DNA from: JABDIY01 sp963751955
Lineage (GTDB): Bacteria; Actinomycetota; Acidimicrobiia; Acidimicrobiales; SZUA-35
Reading direction: 5' to 3'
Assembly (NCBI GenBank): GCA_963751955.1
Contig: CAVVWM010000011.1
Coordinates: 725,001-789,000 of the forward strand
DNA: 64,000 nt
The position numbers and the translations under genes were made by a program. The notes under the pieces are model-generated. The model was not told where the DNA came from. It saw only the letters and a program-made list of their open reading frames with translations, and searched no databases. Shown one piece after another: positions 9,082 through 18,633 of this stretch (position 1 is its first letter; each line of letters begins with the position of its first letter).

Positions 9082-9918
9082 GTGGTCGCCGTGGTGTCCA
9101 TCGCTTCGTCGGCGGTTCTGGTGGAGTATGCGCTTGCGCCAGCAGTCGCGCTTGCCTTCTGGCGATGCCTGGGCGGGGCCGTCATTCTCGCTCCCCGGGC
9201 AGCGGCTGAACCAGCGTTCCTAGCCAGCGTGAAGAGGGTCTGGTACTGGTTGGTGGCGGCCGGCATTGCGCTCGGACTTCATTTCGCCACATGGCTGGCG
9301 TCTCTGGAAATGACTTCTACCGCAGCGTCGGTGACGATCGTGTCCACCGCACCTATATTCGTGGTCGGTTGGCACTGGCTCACCGGCAGCCCGCCAGGCT
9401 CTACCACTGCGCTCGGTGTAGTCCTGGCTGTCGGAGGTGTTGCGGTACTTACTGCAGGCGACCTCGCGAACACTGACCTGTTCGACGGCGTCGACGGCGA
9501 CGGACTGGCATTGGTCGGCGCCGCGTGCATGGCTGCATATCTGCTGATCGGGGATCGCCTTCGTTCCGAGCTCCCCACTGTGATCTATGCACCAGTCGTG
9601 TACGCGGTTGCCGCAGCAACGGTGTTGCCCATCGCCCTGATCGGTGGTCGATCCTTATCGGGTTTCGACACCACCACGTGGCTGGCGATCGGCGGCATGA
9701 TCGTTGGCCCCCAGCTTGGCGGCCACACAGTTTTGAACCTGCTGCTCGGCCGGATCGGGAGCGTTCTGGTCAGCCTTGCTCTGCTGAGCGAGGCGATTGT
9801 CGCGTCGGCGCTCATGTGGCTGATCTTCGATGAGGTTCCCCCAGCCCTGGCCGTGATAGGCACACCGCTCGTGATAGTCGGGCTGGCGCTGGCTATTCGC
9901 GATACGCAGCGCGAATGA
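9082..9918 (+). CDS. EamA/DMT-family transporter
   Basis: Integral membrane protein of at least 278 residues with about nine or ten hydrophobic segments in two homologous halves, as in EamA metabolite exporters. WRCLGGAVIL and the second-half VSLALLSEAIVASALMWLIF EVPPALAVIG region are typical. The first available start (GTG 9082) falls inside the first membrane segment. The frame is open back to 9010 without a standard start codon, so the true N-terminus may be slightly longer or hidden by a sequence error. The 3' end overlaps the convergent tsaC by 26 bp. Confidence 0.75.
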   Translation: MVAVVSIASSAVLVEYALAPAVALAFWRCLGGAVILAPRAAAEPAFLASVKRVWYWLVAAGIALGLHFATWLASLEMTSTAASVTIVSTAPIFVVGWHWLTGSPPGSTTALGVVLAVGGVAVLTAGDLANTDLFDGVDGDGLALVGAACMAAYLLIGDRLRSELPTVIYAPVVYAVAAATVLPIALIGGRSLSGFDTTTWLAIGGMIVGPQLGGHTVLNLLLGRIGSVLVSLALLSEAIVASALMWLIFDEVPPALAVIGTPLVIVGLALAIRDTQRE

Positions 9919-10885
9919 GTCGATCCATGATCGCAGGGGCAAGCTCACCCGTTGTCGGCGGAACCACGATCACCGACACGACCGCTGAATCATCGGCGAG
10001 CCGAAGGGCGTCGTAGAGGCCGGCAGCGAACGCTCGGTCCCCCTCCAGCACAACCGATCTTCCGTGCGTCACCGGTCGGCACGATATGACCAGCACAGAT
10101 GAATCGAGTGCCCGTATGCGCCGATTCAAGTCGGCTTCGGTGAGAATCTCGACCGGTGCATCGGGAGCGTAATGACTGAGGACCATTCCCGGAGCCAGGA
10201 CCGGCCCTGTGGTTCGATCGGTGACCGTGGCTCCCGAAGCGGTGGCGATCTGGTCGTCGGTGATCGCTCCCCGCCGAAGCAGCCCGACCGAGCCATCTTC
10301 GTCAACCTCGACGATGGTGCTCTCAACCCCAACGCTGCTGGGTCCGGCGTCGAGCACGGCCTCGATGAGTCCGTCGAGATCATCGAGTACATGCCGAGCA
10401 CTCGTCGGGCTCACGTGCCCGTAGCGATTGGCTGACGGGGCCGCAACGCCCCTACCGAAACGGTGCAGAATCTCAGCGGCGACCGGATGGTCGGGACTGC
10501 GAAGACCCACAGTGAGAAGACCACCGGTGACCACGAGCGGCAGTGCCTCGGACTTGGGGACCACCATCGTGAATGGGCCGGGCCAGAAGGCTTCGGCCAG
10601 ACGGGCGGCGGTGATCGACCACACCGACGCATACCGATCGGCCCAGCCGGGCAAGACGTGCACGATGAGCGGCTGATCCGCCGGTCGACCCTTCGCAGTG
10701 AAGATCCTGCGGACGGCACGGTCGTTCTCTGCATCGGCCGCGAGGCCGTAGACGGTTTCGGTGGGAAGGCCGAGCAATCCTCCCTCGGCAAGGACCGCCA
10801 CAGCCCGGGCGATTCCGGCGTCGGTCGTGGAGAGCAGTTCGGTACTAACGGGCGATTCCGCCACCGAGCACCCGATCGTCGTCAT
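9893..10885 (-). CDS. tsaC: L-threonylcarbamoyladenylate synthase (TsaC/Sua5)
   Basis: Makes threonylcarbamoyl-AMP for the t6A37 modification of ANN-decoding tRNAs. The 330 residues include the YrdC domain (GGLLGLPTETVYGLAADA, FTAKGRPADQPLIVHV, APSANRYGHVSPTSA, VGVESTIVEV) followed by a linker with APGMVLSHYAPDAP and a C-terminal Sua5 domain, so it is the long Sua5 form. It overlaps the end of mnmA by 41 bp, placing three tRNA-modification genes in one operon. In many actinobacteria this gene sits next to prmC instead. Confidence 0.9.
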   Translation of the reverse strand: MTTIGCSVAESPVSTELLSTTDAGIARAVAVLAEGGLLGLPTETVYGLAADAENDRAVRRIFTAKGRPADQPLIVHVLPGWADRYASVWSITAARLAEAFWPGPFTMVVPKSEALPLVVTGGLLTVGLRSPDHPVAAEILHRFGRGVAAPSANRYGHVSPTSARHVLDDLDGLIEAVLDAGPSSVGVESTIVEVDEDGSVGLLRRGAITDDQIATASGATVTDRTTGPVLAPGMVLSHYAPDAPVEILTEADLNRRIRALDSSVLVISCRPVTHGRSVVLEGDRAFAAGLYDALRLADDSAVVSVIVVPPTTGELAPAIMDRLIRAAYRE

Positions 10886-11882
10886 AGAACACTACGGATT
10901 GGCCGGGGGCGACCGCAGTCTGAGGCTCATCCCAGCGAAGAGTTCCACCGTCTCCCTCGATCGTGAGCACACCGGCGGCCGTGTGGCCATGGGCCGAGTA
11001 CTGGGCCTCTACCGGGCCTTCAACCGGACCGATCGCCCAAGCCAACCGGCCCAGCTCCACCGAATCACGAAGACTTCCGACTCGATCGCCCAGCGTCACG
11101 GTGTTGGTGGTGCGGTCGATCGCTGTGACGTACTTTCTTCCAGGATTGCCCCCGACATCCAGCCCCCGGCGTTGCCCTACGGTGACAAGCTCGACCGCCG
11201 ACACCGATCCGACTTCGGCACCGGTCTCGTTGACCACCTTTGCAGGCGTCAGGGGAATCCGATCACCTAGGAACACCTGACGGCCGCCTTTGGAGTGAAT
11301 GAAACACACGTCCTGGGAATCCGGTTTGCCGGCGGTGACCAACCCTCGGTCTTCGGCGATGGCTCGAACGTGTTTCTTGGTCATCGACCCCACGGGAAGC
11401 AGAAGCCGCCGGAGCTGGTGTTGACCGAGCATGTGAAGCACGTAGCTCTGATCCTTGGCGGCGTCGGCGCCGCGGATCAAGAAAGACTGATCGTCGACAT
11501 CGGTGATTGCGGCATGATGACCGGTGGCGATGAGATCGAAGCCCAACAGATCTGCTCTATCGAGCAGCTTCTCGAACTTGATGTGCCGATTGCATTCGAT
11601 ACACGGATTCGGGTTCAAACCTGCTGCGTAGTCGGCGACATACCGGTCGACCACAAACTCGTCGAATTCGTTCCCGAGGTTGAAAACGTGATGATCGATG
11701 CCGAGCGCAGTGGCCACCCAGCGAGCATCATCCACATCGCTGACCGAGCAGCAGCCACTGTCGCTCTCCCCGCCCCACAGCTTCAACGTCACACCGGTCA
11801 CGTTGTGACCTGCATCCACGAGCAGCGCCGCCGCCACCGACGAGTCGACCCCGCCGGACATCGCCACGAGGACATCAGCCAT
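10845..11882 (-). CDS. mnmA: tRNA-specific 2-thiouridylase (MnmA)
   Basis: ATP-dependent 2-thiolation of the wobble uridine of Lys, Glu and Gln tRNAs. The start ATG 11882 (MADVLVAMSGGVDSS) overlaps the cysteine desulfurase stop by 8 bp. The PP-loop is SGGVDSS (9-15), the catalytic cysteines are C94 (NPCIEC) and C193 (SQDVCF), and GHHAAI and AAKDQSYVL are standard. The total of 345 residues is the normal length. An extension to 11906 lies inside the upstream gene and is not needed. Confidence 0.94.
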   Translation of the reverse strand: MADVLVAMSGGVDSSVAAALLVDAGHNVTGVTLKLWGGESDSGCCSVSDVDDARWVATALGIDHHVFNLGNEFDEFVVDRYVADYAAGLNPNPCIECNRHIKFEKLLDRADLLGFDLIATGHHAAITDVDDQSFLIRGADAAKDQSYVLHMLGQHQLRRLLLPVGSMTKKHVRAIAEDRGLVTAGKPDSQDVCFIHSKGGRQVFLGDRIPLTPAKVVNETGAEVGSVSAVELVTVGQRRGLDVGGNPGRKYVTAIDRTTNTVTLGDRVGSLRDSVELGRLAWAIGPVEGPVEAQYSAHGHTAAGVLTIEGDGGTLRWDEPQTAVAPGQSVVFYDDDRVLGGGIAR

Positions 11883-13026
11883 GGGACCGGATCCTCTCAC
11901 AAGCATGAATTACTGACGCAACCACCGCATCGACATCGTCGGGGGTGGAGCGAGGGCCAAGGCTCAGCCGCAAAGCTCCCGAAGATGCAGGGACGCCCAT
12001 CGCGGCCAGCACGTGGCTGGCCTGTTGGGCTCCACTCGAACAGGAAGCCGCAGCCGACGCCATGACATCGTCCTTCTCCATCAGGAAAAGCAACGGCTCG
12101 GACTCGATGCCCGGAAGGCAGAAGTGGGCGATGTTGGGAAGTCGTTCGACGGCCTCGCCTGTCTGGTGGGCATCGGGGACACCACGGAGGATCTCCTGAG
12201 CCAACCGGTCACGAAGTCCCCACACCCCGGGAAGAAAGAACGCGCGGTCGCTGTCCATTGCAGCCGCAGCGGCCGCAAGGCCGACGATGCCGGCCACGTT
12301 TTGGGTACCGCCCCGGCGCCCTCGTTCCTGGCCACCACCGAGCTGGATCGACGGCAGATCCACACCGGTACGCACCGACAAGAACCCGGCGCCCTTCGGG
12401 CCCCCGAACTTGTGGCCACTGACCGACATCAGGTCAACAGACTCGGCGATCTCTGCGGTGTCGTGCCATGCAGCGAATTGGACCGCATCGGTGTGGACCA
12501 GAGCACCTGGGGCGAGCTCCCTCACGATCGCGGCAGCTTCGGTCACCGGTTGGACGACCCCGGTTTCGTTGTTGGCTGCCATCACCGACACAACGGCAAC
12601 GTCGATGTCCCGTTGGGCCAGGTCCTGGAGAACCCGACGGAGATCAACCAGGTCAAGAACCCCATCCTGATCCACCGCAACCGTCCACCCACCGGACTCT
12701 TCGACCGGTTCGAGTACGGCATGATGTTCGATGGCCGAACACACCGCAACGCTGCGTCGGCCGTTGGGAGCTGAACGGCGGAGCGCTCCGTTGATCGCAA
12801 GCGAATCGGCCTCGGTCCCGCCGCTGGTGAAGACGATGTTGCCGGGCGCCAGTCCGAAGATGTCGGCCAGAGTTGCCCGGGCTTCATCGAGTTTTCGGTT
12901 GGCTTCTCGAGCCAGCCGGTGCGAACCGGACGGGTTTGCGTACGTCGTTGCGAGAGCCTCCATCATCGCTGCCACCGCAGCAGGGTGCACCGGAGTGCTG
13001 GCAGCGTGATCGAGATAGAAAACCAT
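11875..13026 (-). CDS. Cysteine desulfurase (IscS/NifS family)
   Basis: PLP-dependent release of sulfur from cysteine. The 383 residues contain the PLP lysine K206 in SVSGHKFGGPKG, NNETGVVQP, HTDAVQ, and the persulfide cysteine C329 in ASCSSGAQ. The overlap with mnmA suggests it supplies sulfur mainly for tRNA 2-thiouridine, although such enzymes also feed Fe-S assembly. The start ATG at 13026 gives the typical N-terminus VFYLDHAASTP. Confidence 0.93.
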   Translation of the reverse strand: MVFYLDHAASTPVHPAAVAAMMEALATTYANPSGSHRLAREANRKLDEARATLADIFGLAPGNIVFTSGGTEADSLAINGALRRSAPNGRRSVAVCSAIEHHAVLEPVEESGGWTVAVDQDGVLDLVDLRRVLQDLAQRDIDVAVVSVMAANNETGVVQPVTEAAAIVRELAPGALVHTDAVQFAAWHDTAEIAESVDLMSVSGHKFGGPKGAGFLSVRTGVDLPSIQLGGGQERGRRGGTQNVAGIVGLAAAAAAMDSDRAFFLPGVWGLRDRLAQEILRGVPDAHQTGEAVERLPNIAHFCLPGIESEPLLFLMEKDDVMASAAASCSSGAQQASHVLAAMGVPASSGALRLSLGPRSTPDDVDAVVASVIHACERIRSHG

Positions 13027-13072
13027 CGCTCCAGGCTACCGAGCGGCTACCAGCTCCTCGCAGCCGCTTTCG

Positions 13073-13948
13073 CTACCGACGAACAGGGGGCGGCAGCGCC
13101 GCACCAACCGCACCCGGAGGTGGGGCGGGCATGGAAACCGGCGCAACGGTGGGTGGGGCCATCAAAAGCGAGGCAGGATTCATGGCTGCAAAGCGCCGCT
13201 GATGGGCGAACACCACGGCTGAGATCAACAGGGATGGGTCCAAGTTGACAGGCAGCACGATCCCGACTTGTGCCAGCTTCTGGCACAGGTCATGAGCGAG
13301 TTCGATGCGAGCTTCGGGGTCGAATTCCCCACTTCTCAAGACGAACTGCCGTAGCACTCCGTATTGGGGATGGGTGAGCCGAGTCGTGTCGAGGTTCAAG
13401 GCGAGCTGTTCGCCCCCGACGGGCGGGTTGAAGAAGACAGGATGAGTGGGGTCGAGCTTGTCGCGTATCACCAGTGTCTCGGCCACCAGGTCGCCGACCC
13501 GTTGGCTCCGCTTCGTGAGCAGCGCGCTCACCAAAGCGACTGGCCCGCCAGGAAGTAGGACGAAAAGTTCGATGAAGCCGATCAGACTGCGAACCGCAGC
13601 GTGGCGAAACCGGACCGGACCGCCATCGGCAGTGATCACACGGATCGAGAGAGCCCGCTTGCCCAGAGTTTGACCGTCCATCACTGCCTCGGTTGCGGGG
13701 TAGACGAAGATCACCACGAAGATGCCGATGGCGCCGATGATGAACGACGCACTTCCGGACGTTGATCCACTCAGGATGGCCACGACAAGGAGCAAACCAA
13801 GCTGAACTGCGAGGTCAATCAGCTTGGCCAGGACTCGAGAACCGATTCCAGCAGTTCGAAACTCGAGCAACACGGCCTGGGGCGTGACAACAGCAGTTAC
13901 CGCGTTCGACCGTTCCACAGTGGGGTTGGCAACTGTCGGTCCGCGCAC
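13073..13948 (-). CDS. RDD-family membrane protein
   Basis: Protein of 291 residues starting at a GTG (13948). GIGSRVLAKLIDLAVQLGLLL matches the RDD signature, where the D of LIDLAV is within the first membrane helix; two or three more helices follow. The membrane domain ends with QRVGDLVAETLVIRD. The C-terminal 120 residues are soluble (helical, QKLAQVGIVLPVN...) and end in a proline-rich tail. It is divergent from the SpoIIM-like gene and belongs to the conserved envelope cluster. Function unknown. Confidence 0.8.
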   Translation of the reverse strand: MRGPTVANPTVERSNAVTAVVTPQAVLLEFRTAGIGSRVLAKLIDLAVQLGLLLVVAILSGSTSGSASFIIGAIGIFVVIFVYPATEAVMDGQTLGKRALSIRVITADGGPVRFRHAAVRSLIGFIELFVLLPGGPVALVSALLTKRSQRVGDLVAETLVIRDKLDPTHPVFFNPPVGGEQLALNLDTTRLTHPQYGVLRQFVLRSGEFDPEARIELAHDLCQKLAQVGIVLPVNLDPSLLISAVVFAHQRRFAAMNPASLLMAPPTVAPVSMPAPPPGAVGAALPPPVRR

Positions 13949-14033
13949 TCAAGTAGCGTAATGGACGTGCCGGACTCGGCTGAGCAGCGCCTGCAGACAC
14001 CACAAGGGTTCACTGTGCCCCGATCGGGCGGTC

Positions 14034-15041
14034 ATGGACCTCGATAGATATGTCACTCTGCATCGCGGCGACTGGGATCGGCTGCGAACACTCACCAAGT
14101 CGGTTCGAACGTCGCCCAAATTCGTCCCGAGGGATGAGCAGAACGAGTTCATTGCGCTGCATCATCGAGTCTCAGCACAACTCAGCTTCGTGCGTGGTTT
14201 CTACGCCGACCCCGGACTTGTCGCTGAACTCAACGGCCTCGTAGCCGGGTCGAATTCAGTCCTGTACCGGCGGACCTCATCGAGACGAAGCTCAGTTCGA
14301 CGTTTCTTTTCCATCTCATTTCCGGGGGCGGTCTGGCACATCAGGCGGGCCGTGGGAGTCTCCGCCCTGGCGCTGTTCCTTCCGTGGCTGGTGGTAGCGA
14401 TATGGCTGGGTACTAGCGACGAGGCCCTGAACCTGGCGATTGACGAACCGACCCGCAATGCGCTGGTGGAACGAGATTTCGAGAACTACTACTCCTCAGC
14501 TGCAGCGGAAGAATTCGCTGTTCGAGTGTTGGTGAACAATATCCAGGTGTCATTCCTGGCCTACGCCCTGGGCATCACCTTCGGTGTTGGGACGTTGTAC
14601 ATCCTGGCGTTCAACGGCTTCAACGTCGGCGCCAGCCATGGTGTCTTCATCGCCGCCGGGGCTCAGGGCACCTTCTTCGGTTTGATCATCCCCCATGGAC
14701 TGCTCGAATTGTCCGCGGTGGTGATCGCTGGGGCCGCCGGCCTCTCAATGGGCTGGGCCTTGATCCATCCCGGAGACCGGTTGCGTTCAAGAGCCTTCGG
14801 TGAAGAAGGAAAACGTTCGGTCTCGGTGATCCTCGGTCTGATCCTGGCCTTCATCGTGGCCGGCCTCCTCGAGGGTTTCGTGACCCCCGGTTTGCCACTC
14901 TGGCCGCGGATCTCAGTTGGAGCCAGCGTGTGGGCTGCGTTCGTGGTGTACATCGTTGTGTTCGGCCGCCGAGCTGAACTGGGGGGGTTCACCGGACTCA
15001 TCGCCGAGACAGAAGAACGGGCCGCCGCCAGCGTGTCCTAG
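14034..15041 (+). CDS. SpoIIM-family (stage II sporulation protein M-like) membrane protein
   Basis: 335 residues. A soluble N-terminal helical region of about 110 residues is followed by around five membrane helices. The segment with VRVLVNNIQVSFLAYALGI and FGLIIPHGLLELSAVVIAGA matches the SpoIIM core. In Bacillus SpoIIM forms the DMP engulfment complex, but in non-sporulating actinobacteria such genes sit in this RDD/DUF58/MoxR cluster with unknown function. It is convergent with the DUF58 gene, which ends 4 bp away. Confidence 0.83.
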   Translation: MDLDRYVTLHRGDWDRLRTLTKSVRTSPKFVPRDEQNEFIALHHRVSAQLSFVRGFYADPGLVAELNGLVAGSNSVLYRRTSSRRSSVRRFFSISFPGAVWHIRRAVGVSALALFLPWLVVAIWLGTSDEALNLAIDEPTRNALVERDFENYYSSAAAEEFAVRVLVNNIQVSFLAYALGITFGVGTLYILAFNGFNVGASHGVFIAAGAQGTFFGLIIPHGLLELSAVVIAGAAGLSMGWALIHPGDRLRSRAFGEEGKRSVSVILGLILAFIVAGLLEGFVTPGLPLWPRISVGASVWAAFVVYIVVFGRRAELGGFTGLIAETEERAAASVS

Positions 15042-15045
15042 CCGC

Positions 15046-16389
15046 TTACAGCCGGCCTATCGACTTGACATCGAGGTACATATCTCCCAGCGCCTGGGCG
15101 AAGCTGGCCGGCGGTTCATCGATCACCCGCACCCCCAATGCGGCGATGTCGGCAGCAACCCTTATGCGACGCTGGGTTTCCTCGATGGCGGCTGCACGCA
15201 GATACATCGTTTCCTCGTCGACAATTGGTTGAGTGGTCCAATAGTGCACGTCGGGGTCCGCGACCGACGCGACAACAACCAGATGGGTTCGCACAAGCAG
15301 CGGCAGTGCCGGCAACAGGTATTCGCGAACTGCCTGTTCCTCGAGATCGGTCATCAACACGATCAGGGCCCGACGCCGCTGCTGTGCCAGGACCTTGGTA
15401 ACCATCGCCTGATAGTTGGCGGTGACCAAGGCCGGTTGGAGGTCGAAGAGTTCCTCGGCAATGATGGAACGCTGTCGCCGACGGTTCGTGGCGGGAATGG
15501 TGGTGTGTACCGATTGGTCGAAGGCCACCAAGCCCATCTTGTCGCCCAGTCCGGTGGTTAGTTCGGCCAGCATCATGGCGCCGTCCATCGCATGTTCGAT
15601 GCGGGGCACGTCGTCGATTCGTCCCGCCATGATCCGGCCGGTGTCAAGCAGCACGGTCACGGTCTGGTTCCGCTCGGTCCGAAATACGCGAACGATCGGC
15701 TTACCGGTGCGTGCGGTCGCCGCCCAATCGATTCGCCGACTCTCATCATCGGGACCCATCTCCCTCAACGAGTCGAAATCGGTTCCACTCCCCCGAGCTC
15801 GGGCGGCGCGGATGCCAACCTCGAGAAGCCGAGCCTTCTTCAAGCTCAGTTCGGCCTGGTCCGCACTGCGGAACGGTGGCAGCACCCGGAGTACGGTCCC
15901 GACCTCGAATGACCGCTGCTTCTGCAATAACCCAAGCGGTCCACTGGACCGAACCACAATTCGGGAGAGATTGAAGCGACCCCTCCGGGTGGGGACCATC
16001 TGAAATGTGTTCGTGAGGGTGCTATTGGGTGGAACCCATACCGAGAAGCGGCGGGCCTCTGCTCCCAGAGAAGGCGCCACTTCATCGGCAACACTCACGC
16101 GCACCTTGCGCCGGCCCGATCCTCGTTCCAGCTGCCAGGAAATCGATGCCTTCGATCCGAGGGTGACCGAGCTGGGGTGGATCCGGCGAATCTTGAAGGC
16201 CGCAGGCGATGGTGCCAACAAGAAATCGACCATCAGCAGAGCAAGCAAGACCGTGTTGACCATCACGAACCGGCCATCGAACCCGATGCCGAACAGCTCG
16301 AGCCCGCCGATGTCGGGAAGGAACAGAATGGCAGCTCCGAGGATCAGGGCCACGACGGGAGCCCTGCCGGTCACAACCGGCCAGCTCAT
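15046..16389 (-). CDS. DUF58 domain protein (MoxR partner)
   Basis: 447 residues with two membrane helices at the N-terminus (about 8-30 and 36-56), a beta-rich middle and the DUF58 core. The core signature is GSGTDFDSLREMGPDDES followed by RRIDWAATARTGKPIVRVF. The following region (NQTVTVLLDTGRIM ... HAMDGAMMLAELTTGLGDK) resembles a von Willebrand A fold. DUF58 proteins are almost always encoded with MoxR ATPases, as here; the start overlaps the moxR stop by 4 bp. Confidence 0.88.
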   Translation of the reverse strand: MSWPVVTGRAPVVALILGAAILFLPDIGGLELFGIGFDGRFVMVNTVLLALLMVDFLLAPSPAAFKIRRIHPSSVTLGSKASISWQLERGSGRRKVRVSVADEVAPSLGAEARRFSVWVPPNSTLTNTFQMVPTRRGRFNLSRIVVRSSGPLGLLQKQRSFEVGTVLRVLPPFRSADQAELSLKKARLLEVGIRAARARGSGTDFDSLREMGPDDESRRIDWAATARTGKPIVRVFRTERNQTVTVLLDTGRIMAGRIDDVPRIEHAMDGAMMLAELTTGLGDKMGLVAFDQSVHTTIPATNRRRQRSIIAEELFDLQPALVTANYQAMVTKVLAQQRRRALIVLMTDLEEQAVREYLLPALPLLVRTHLVVVASVADPDVHYWTTQPIVDEETMYLRAAAIEETQRRIRVAADIAALGVRVIDEPPASFAQALGDMYLDVKSIGRL

Positions 16390-17468
16390 GGGACCACAAC
16401 TCGAGCCAACAGCCCATCGAGGACCTGATCAGCGGTGACGCCTTCGATTTCGAGTTCGGGTCGAAGTTGGATTCGGTGACGTAGTGTGGGCTTGGCCATC
16501 GCCTTCACCTCGTCGGGGGTCAGATAGGGCCTGCCGATGAGCCATGCCCAAGCTTTGCTGACAGCTAGCAGAGCTGTCGCTCCACGGGGCGAGACGCCGA
16601 GCTGGATGGAGGGCGAGTTACGGGTGGCTCGCACCAGTGACACCATGTAGCGAAGCACCGGCTCCTCCACGACCATGGCTTGGGCCTCGGCTCTGGCGGC
16701 TTCGAAGCTACCGGCGTTCGCAACCGCCTGGATGCCGCTGCCTTTCGGGTCGTGAGGATCGAGACCTCCGTGGTGGCGAACCAAGATCTCGAGTTCGTCC
16801 TTTTCGGAGGGGTAATCGACCAACAGTTTCAGCAGGAAACGATCGAGCTGAGCCTCAGGCAACGGGTAGGTCCCCTCGTATTCAACCGGGTTCTGGGTGG
16901 CAATCACCATGAACGGCCTCGGCAAGGGATGGGTCACGCCGTCGATTGACACCTGACGTTCCTCCATGGCCTCGAGCAATGCCGCCTGGGTTTTGGGTGG
17001 GGTCCGGTTGATTTCATCGGCCAACAAAAGGTTCGTGAAAACCGGGCCCTCGCGGAATCGGAATCTGCCGTTCTCGAAGATCATTTGACCCAGGACGTCG
17101 GACGGCATGAGATCGGGTGTGAACTGGACGCGCGTCGCTTCCAGCGATACAGCCGCGGCCATCGACTTCACCAGAGCGGTCTTGGCTGTCCCGGGTACGC
17201 CCTCGAGCAGAACGTGGCCACCGGCCAGGAATGCGCACAACAAGCCTGAAAGCACGCCTCCCTGGCCAACGATCACCTTGTTGACCTCATCGCGGATAGC
17301 CCCCATCCGAACTCGCTCGGGGGAAAGCGCCGCCGATGCCCTCGACTCCGCAGCGTTCGACGTCGGATTCGGTTCTGGCTCAGCCACTGCGGGAGAGGTC
17401 GCAGGATCGGGTTGTGGGATCGAGGGTTCGGGTTGGGGAAGGGGGACGCTGGGTGGGACATCAGACAT
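16386..17468 (-). CDS. MoxR-family AAA+ ATPase
   Basis: The ATG at 17468 gives 360 residues and overlaps the DUF4350 stop by 8 bp; a longer frame to 17681 is antisense-like noise. A proline-rich leader (about 5-45) precedes the AAA+ domain, with Walker A GVPGTAKT (90-97), Walker B LLLADEINRTPP, sensor 1 VIATQNPVEYEG and PLPEAQLDRFLLK. MoxR proteins act as chaperone-like ATPases on VWA-domain partners. Here the partner is probably the adjacent DUF58 protein (inference). Confidence 0.92.
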   Translation of the reverse strand: MSDVPPSVPLPQPEPSIPQPDPATSPAVAEPEPNPTSNAAESRASAALSPERVRMGAIRDEVNKVIVGQGGVLSGLLCAFLAGGHVLLEGVPGTAKTALVKSMAAAVSLEATRVQFTPDLMPSDVLGQMIFENGRFRFREGPVFTNLLLADEINRTPPKTQAALLEAMEERQVSIDGVTHPLPRPFMVIATQNPVEYEGTYPLPEAQLDRFLLKLLVDYPSEKDELEILVRHHGGLDPHDPKGSGIQAVANAGSFEAARAEAQAMVVEEPVLRYMVSLVRATRNSPSIQLGVSPRGATALLAVSKAWAWLIGRPYLTPDEVKAMAKPTLRHRIQLRPELEIEGVTADQVLDGLLARVVVP

Positions 17469-18633
17469 TGCTGGGTTCCTCGATTTCTGGGCTTTCGATG
17501 AGATAGGGAAGGATGGCGACTGCGCTGGGAGCAGAACGAGCGATCGGGGTCGGTTCACCGAAGACCCGACGCCCGATTCGGTCGACCTCCTTGGCGCGAT
17601 CGAGTGGAGTGGTCTCGGCCGAACCCGACGCTCCGGTGAGGACGGCGGCGTCCTCCATTGGAATTCCGCTGTGGTCAGCAACTAACCGGGCCGCGTAGAC
17701 GGCATCGGCTTCGAGGGGAATGCGGTACTCGTGCCGGAGCCGACCGAACAGTTCGCGTCGTATGGCATCCAACGAGCGATCGGGGGTGCCGGACCGCCGG
17801 TGGAGTTCTGCGGTAGCCCGGATGACCAGAGACCCGGGTAGTTCCACGACGGCTGGTTCGGCAACAACCCGGCCGAATCGGCGAATCGCCCAGAGAAGCC
17901 CGACGAGGGTTGCAGCAACCATTTGCCACCCGAACCATCGAACATTCCGGCCGATGAGATCCAAGGGTGACCGCTGACCGACCGCCTCGGGAAGTGGCGA
18001 ATAGATCACCGCAACGGTGGGGTCAGCAGAGGTGAGGAGCAACCGGCCGGCAAGCACCGCATTATCGGCCTGATCGAGTTGCGCATTGACAAAGGGAACC
18101 GCTCCACCCAAACCCGTCACCTGCCCTCTCCCATCGGGAAACTGTATGACGTAGGCCCCGAAGTCATCGCCAAAGCAGGTCTTGCTGCTGGGAACCGGCA
18201 CCAGCAGCGGCAGGGCCGATCCGGAGAGTTCGTTCACCCCGTCCAGTCCTTGGATCTCGCACATGCCACGGGGAAGATCTTCTCCAGCCGAGGATCCACT
18301 CAGACCAGTGGCCAGAAGCGGACTGGTGGAATCGGCGACAACCGCGCTACCTCCATCCTGAATCCAATCGAGAAGCCGTTCGCGGCTTTCGCCCCCCAAC
18401 CGATCACGAAGGACAAGGGCCACATCGATCTCGCTTTCCATCTCGGGTATCCCACGCTCGATGTCCGCCCCGCTGCGTTCGAGAAACTCGATCAGGCCAA
18501 GCGTGCCGAGATCCCCTACGGACTCGGGGTCCAAAGGCGGGCCATCGGAATCGGGCCGACCGAGGATGAACGCGACGATCAGCAGCGCACCGAATCCGAC
18601 TACGACCTGAAGCGTTGAGCGCCGGTTCATCAC
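17461..18633 (-). CDS. DUF4350 domain membrane protein
   Basis: 390 residues. One N-terminal membrane helix (STLQVVVGFGALLIVAFILG) leads to a DUF4350-like domain (SVGDLGTLGLIEFLERSGAD...RLLDWIQDGGSAVVADS). A second helix around residue 235 (VRWFGWQMVAATLVGLLWAI) leads to a cytoplasmic tail. Start ATG at 18633 or 18630 overlaps the upstream gene by 4 bp. It is a member of the MoxR/DUF58 operon; no enzymatic function is known. Confidence 0.8.
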   Translation of the reverse strand: MMNRRSTLQVVVGFGALLIVAFILGRPDSDGPPLDPESVGDLGTLGLIEFLERSGADIERGIPEMESEIDVALVLRDRLGGESRERLLDWIQDGGSAVVADSTSPLLATGLSGSSAGEDLPRGMCEIQGLDGVNELSGSALPLLVPVPSSKTCFGDDFGAYVIQFPDGRGQVTGLGGAVPFVNAQLDQADNAVLAGRLLLTSADPTVAVIYSPLPEAVGQRSPLDLIGRNVRWFGWQMVAATLVGLLWAIRRFGRVVAEPAVVELPGSLVIRATAELHRRSGTPDRSLDAIRRELFGRLRHEYRIPLEADAVYAARLVADHSGIPMEDAAVLTGASGSAETTPLDRAKEVDRIGRRVFGEPTPIARSAPSAVAILPYLIESPEIEEPSNV

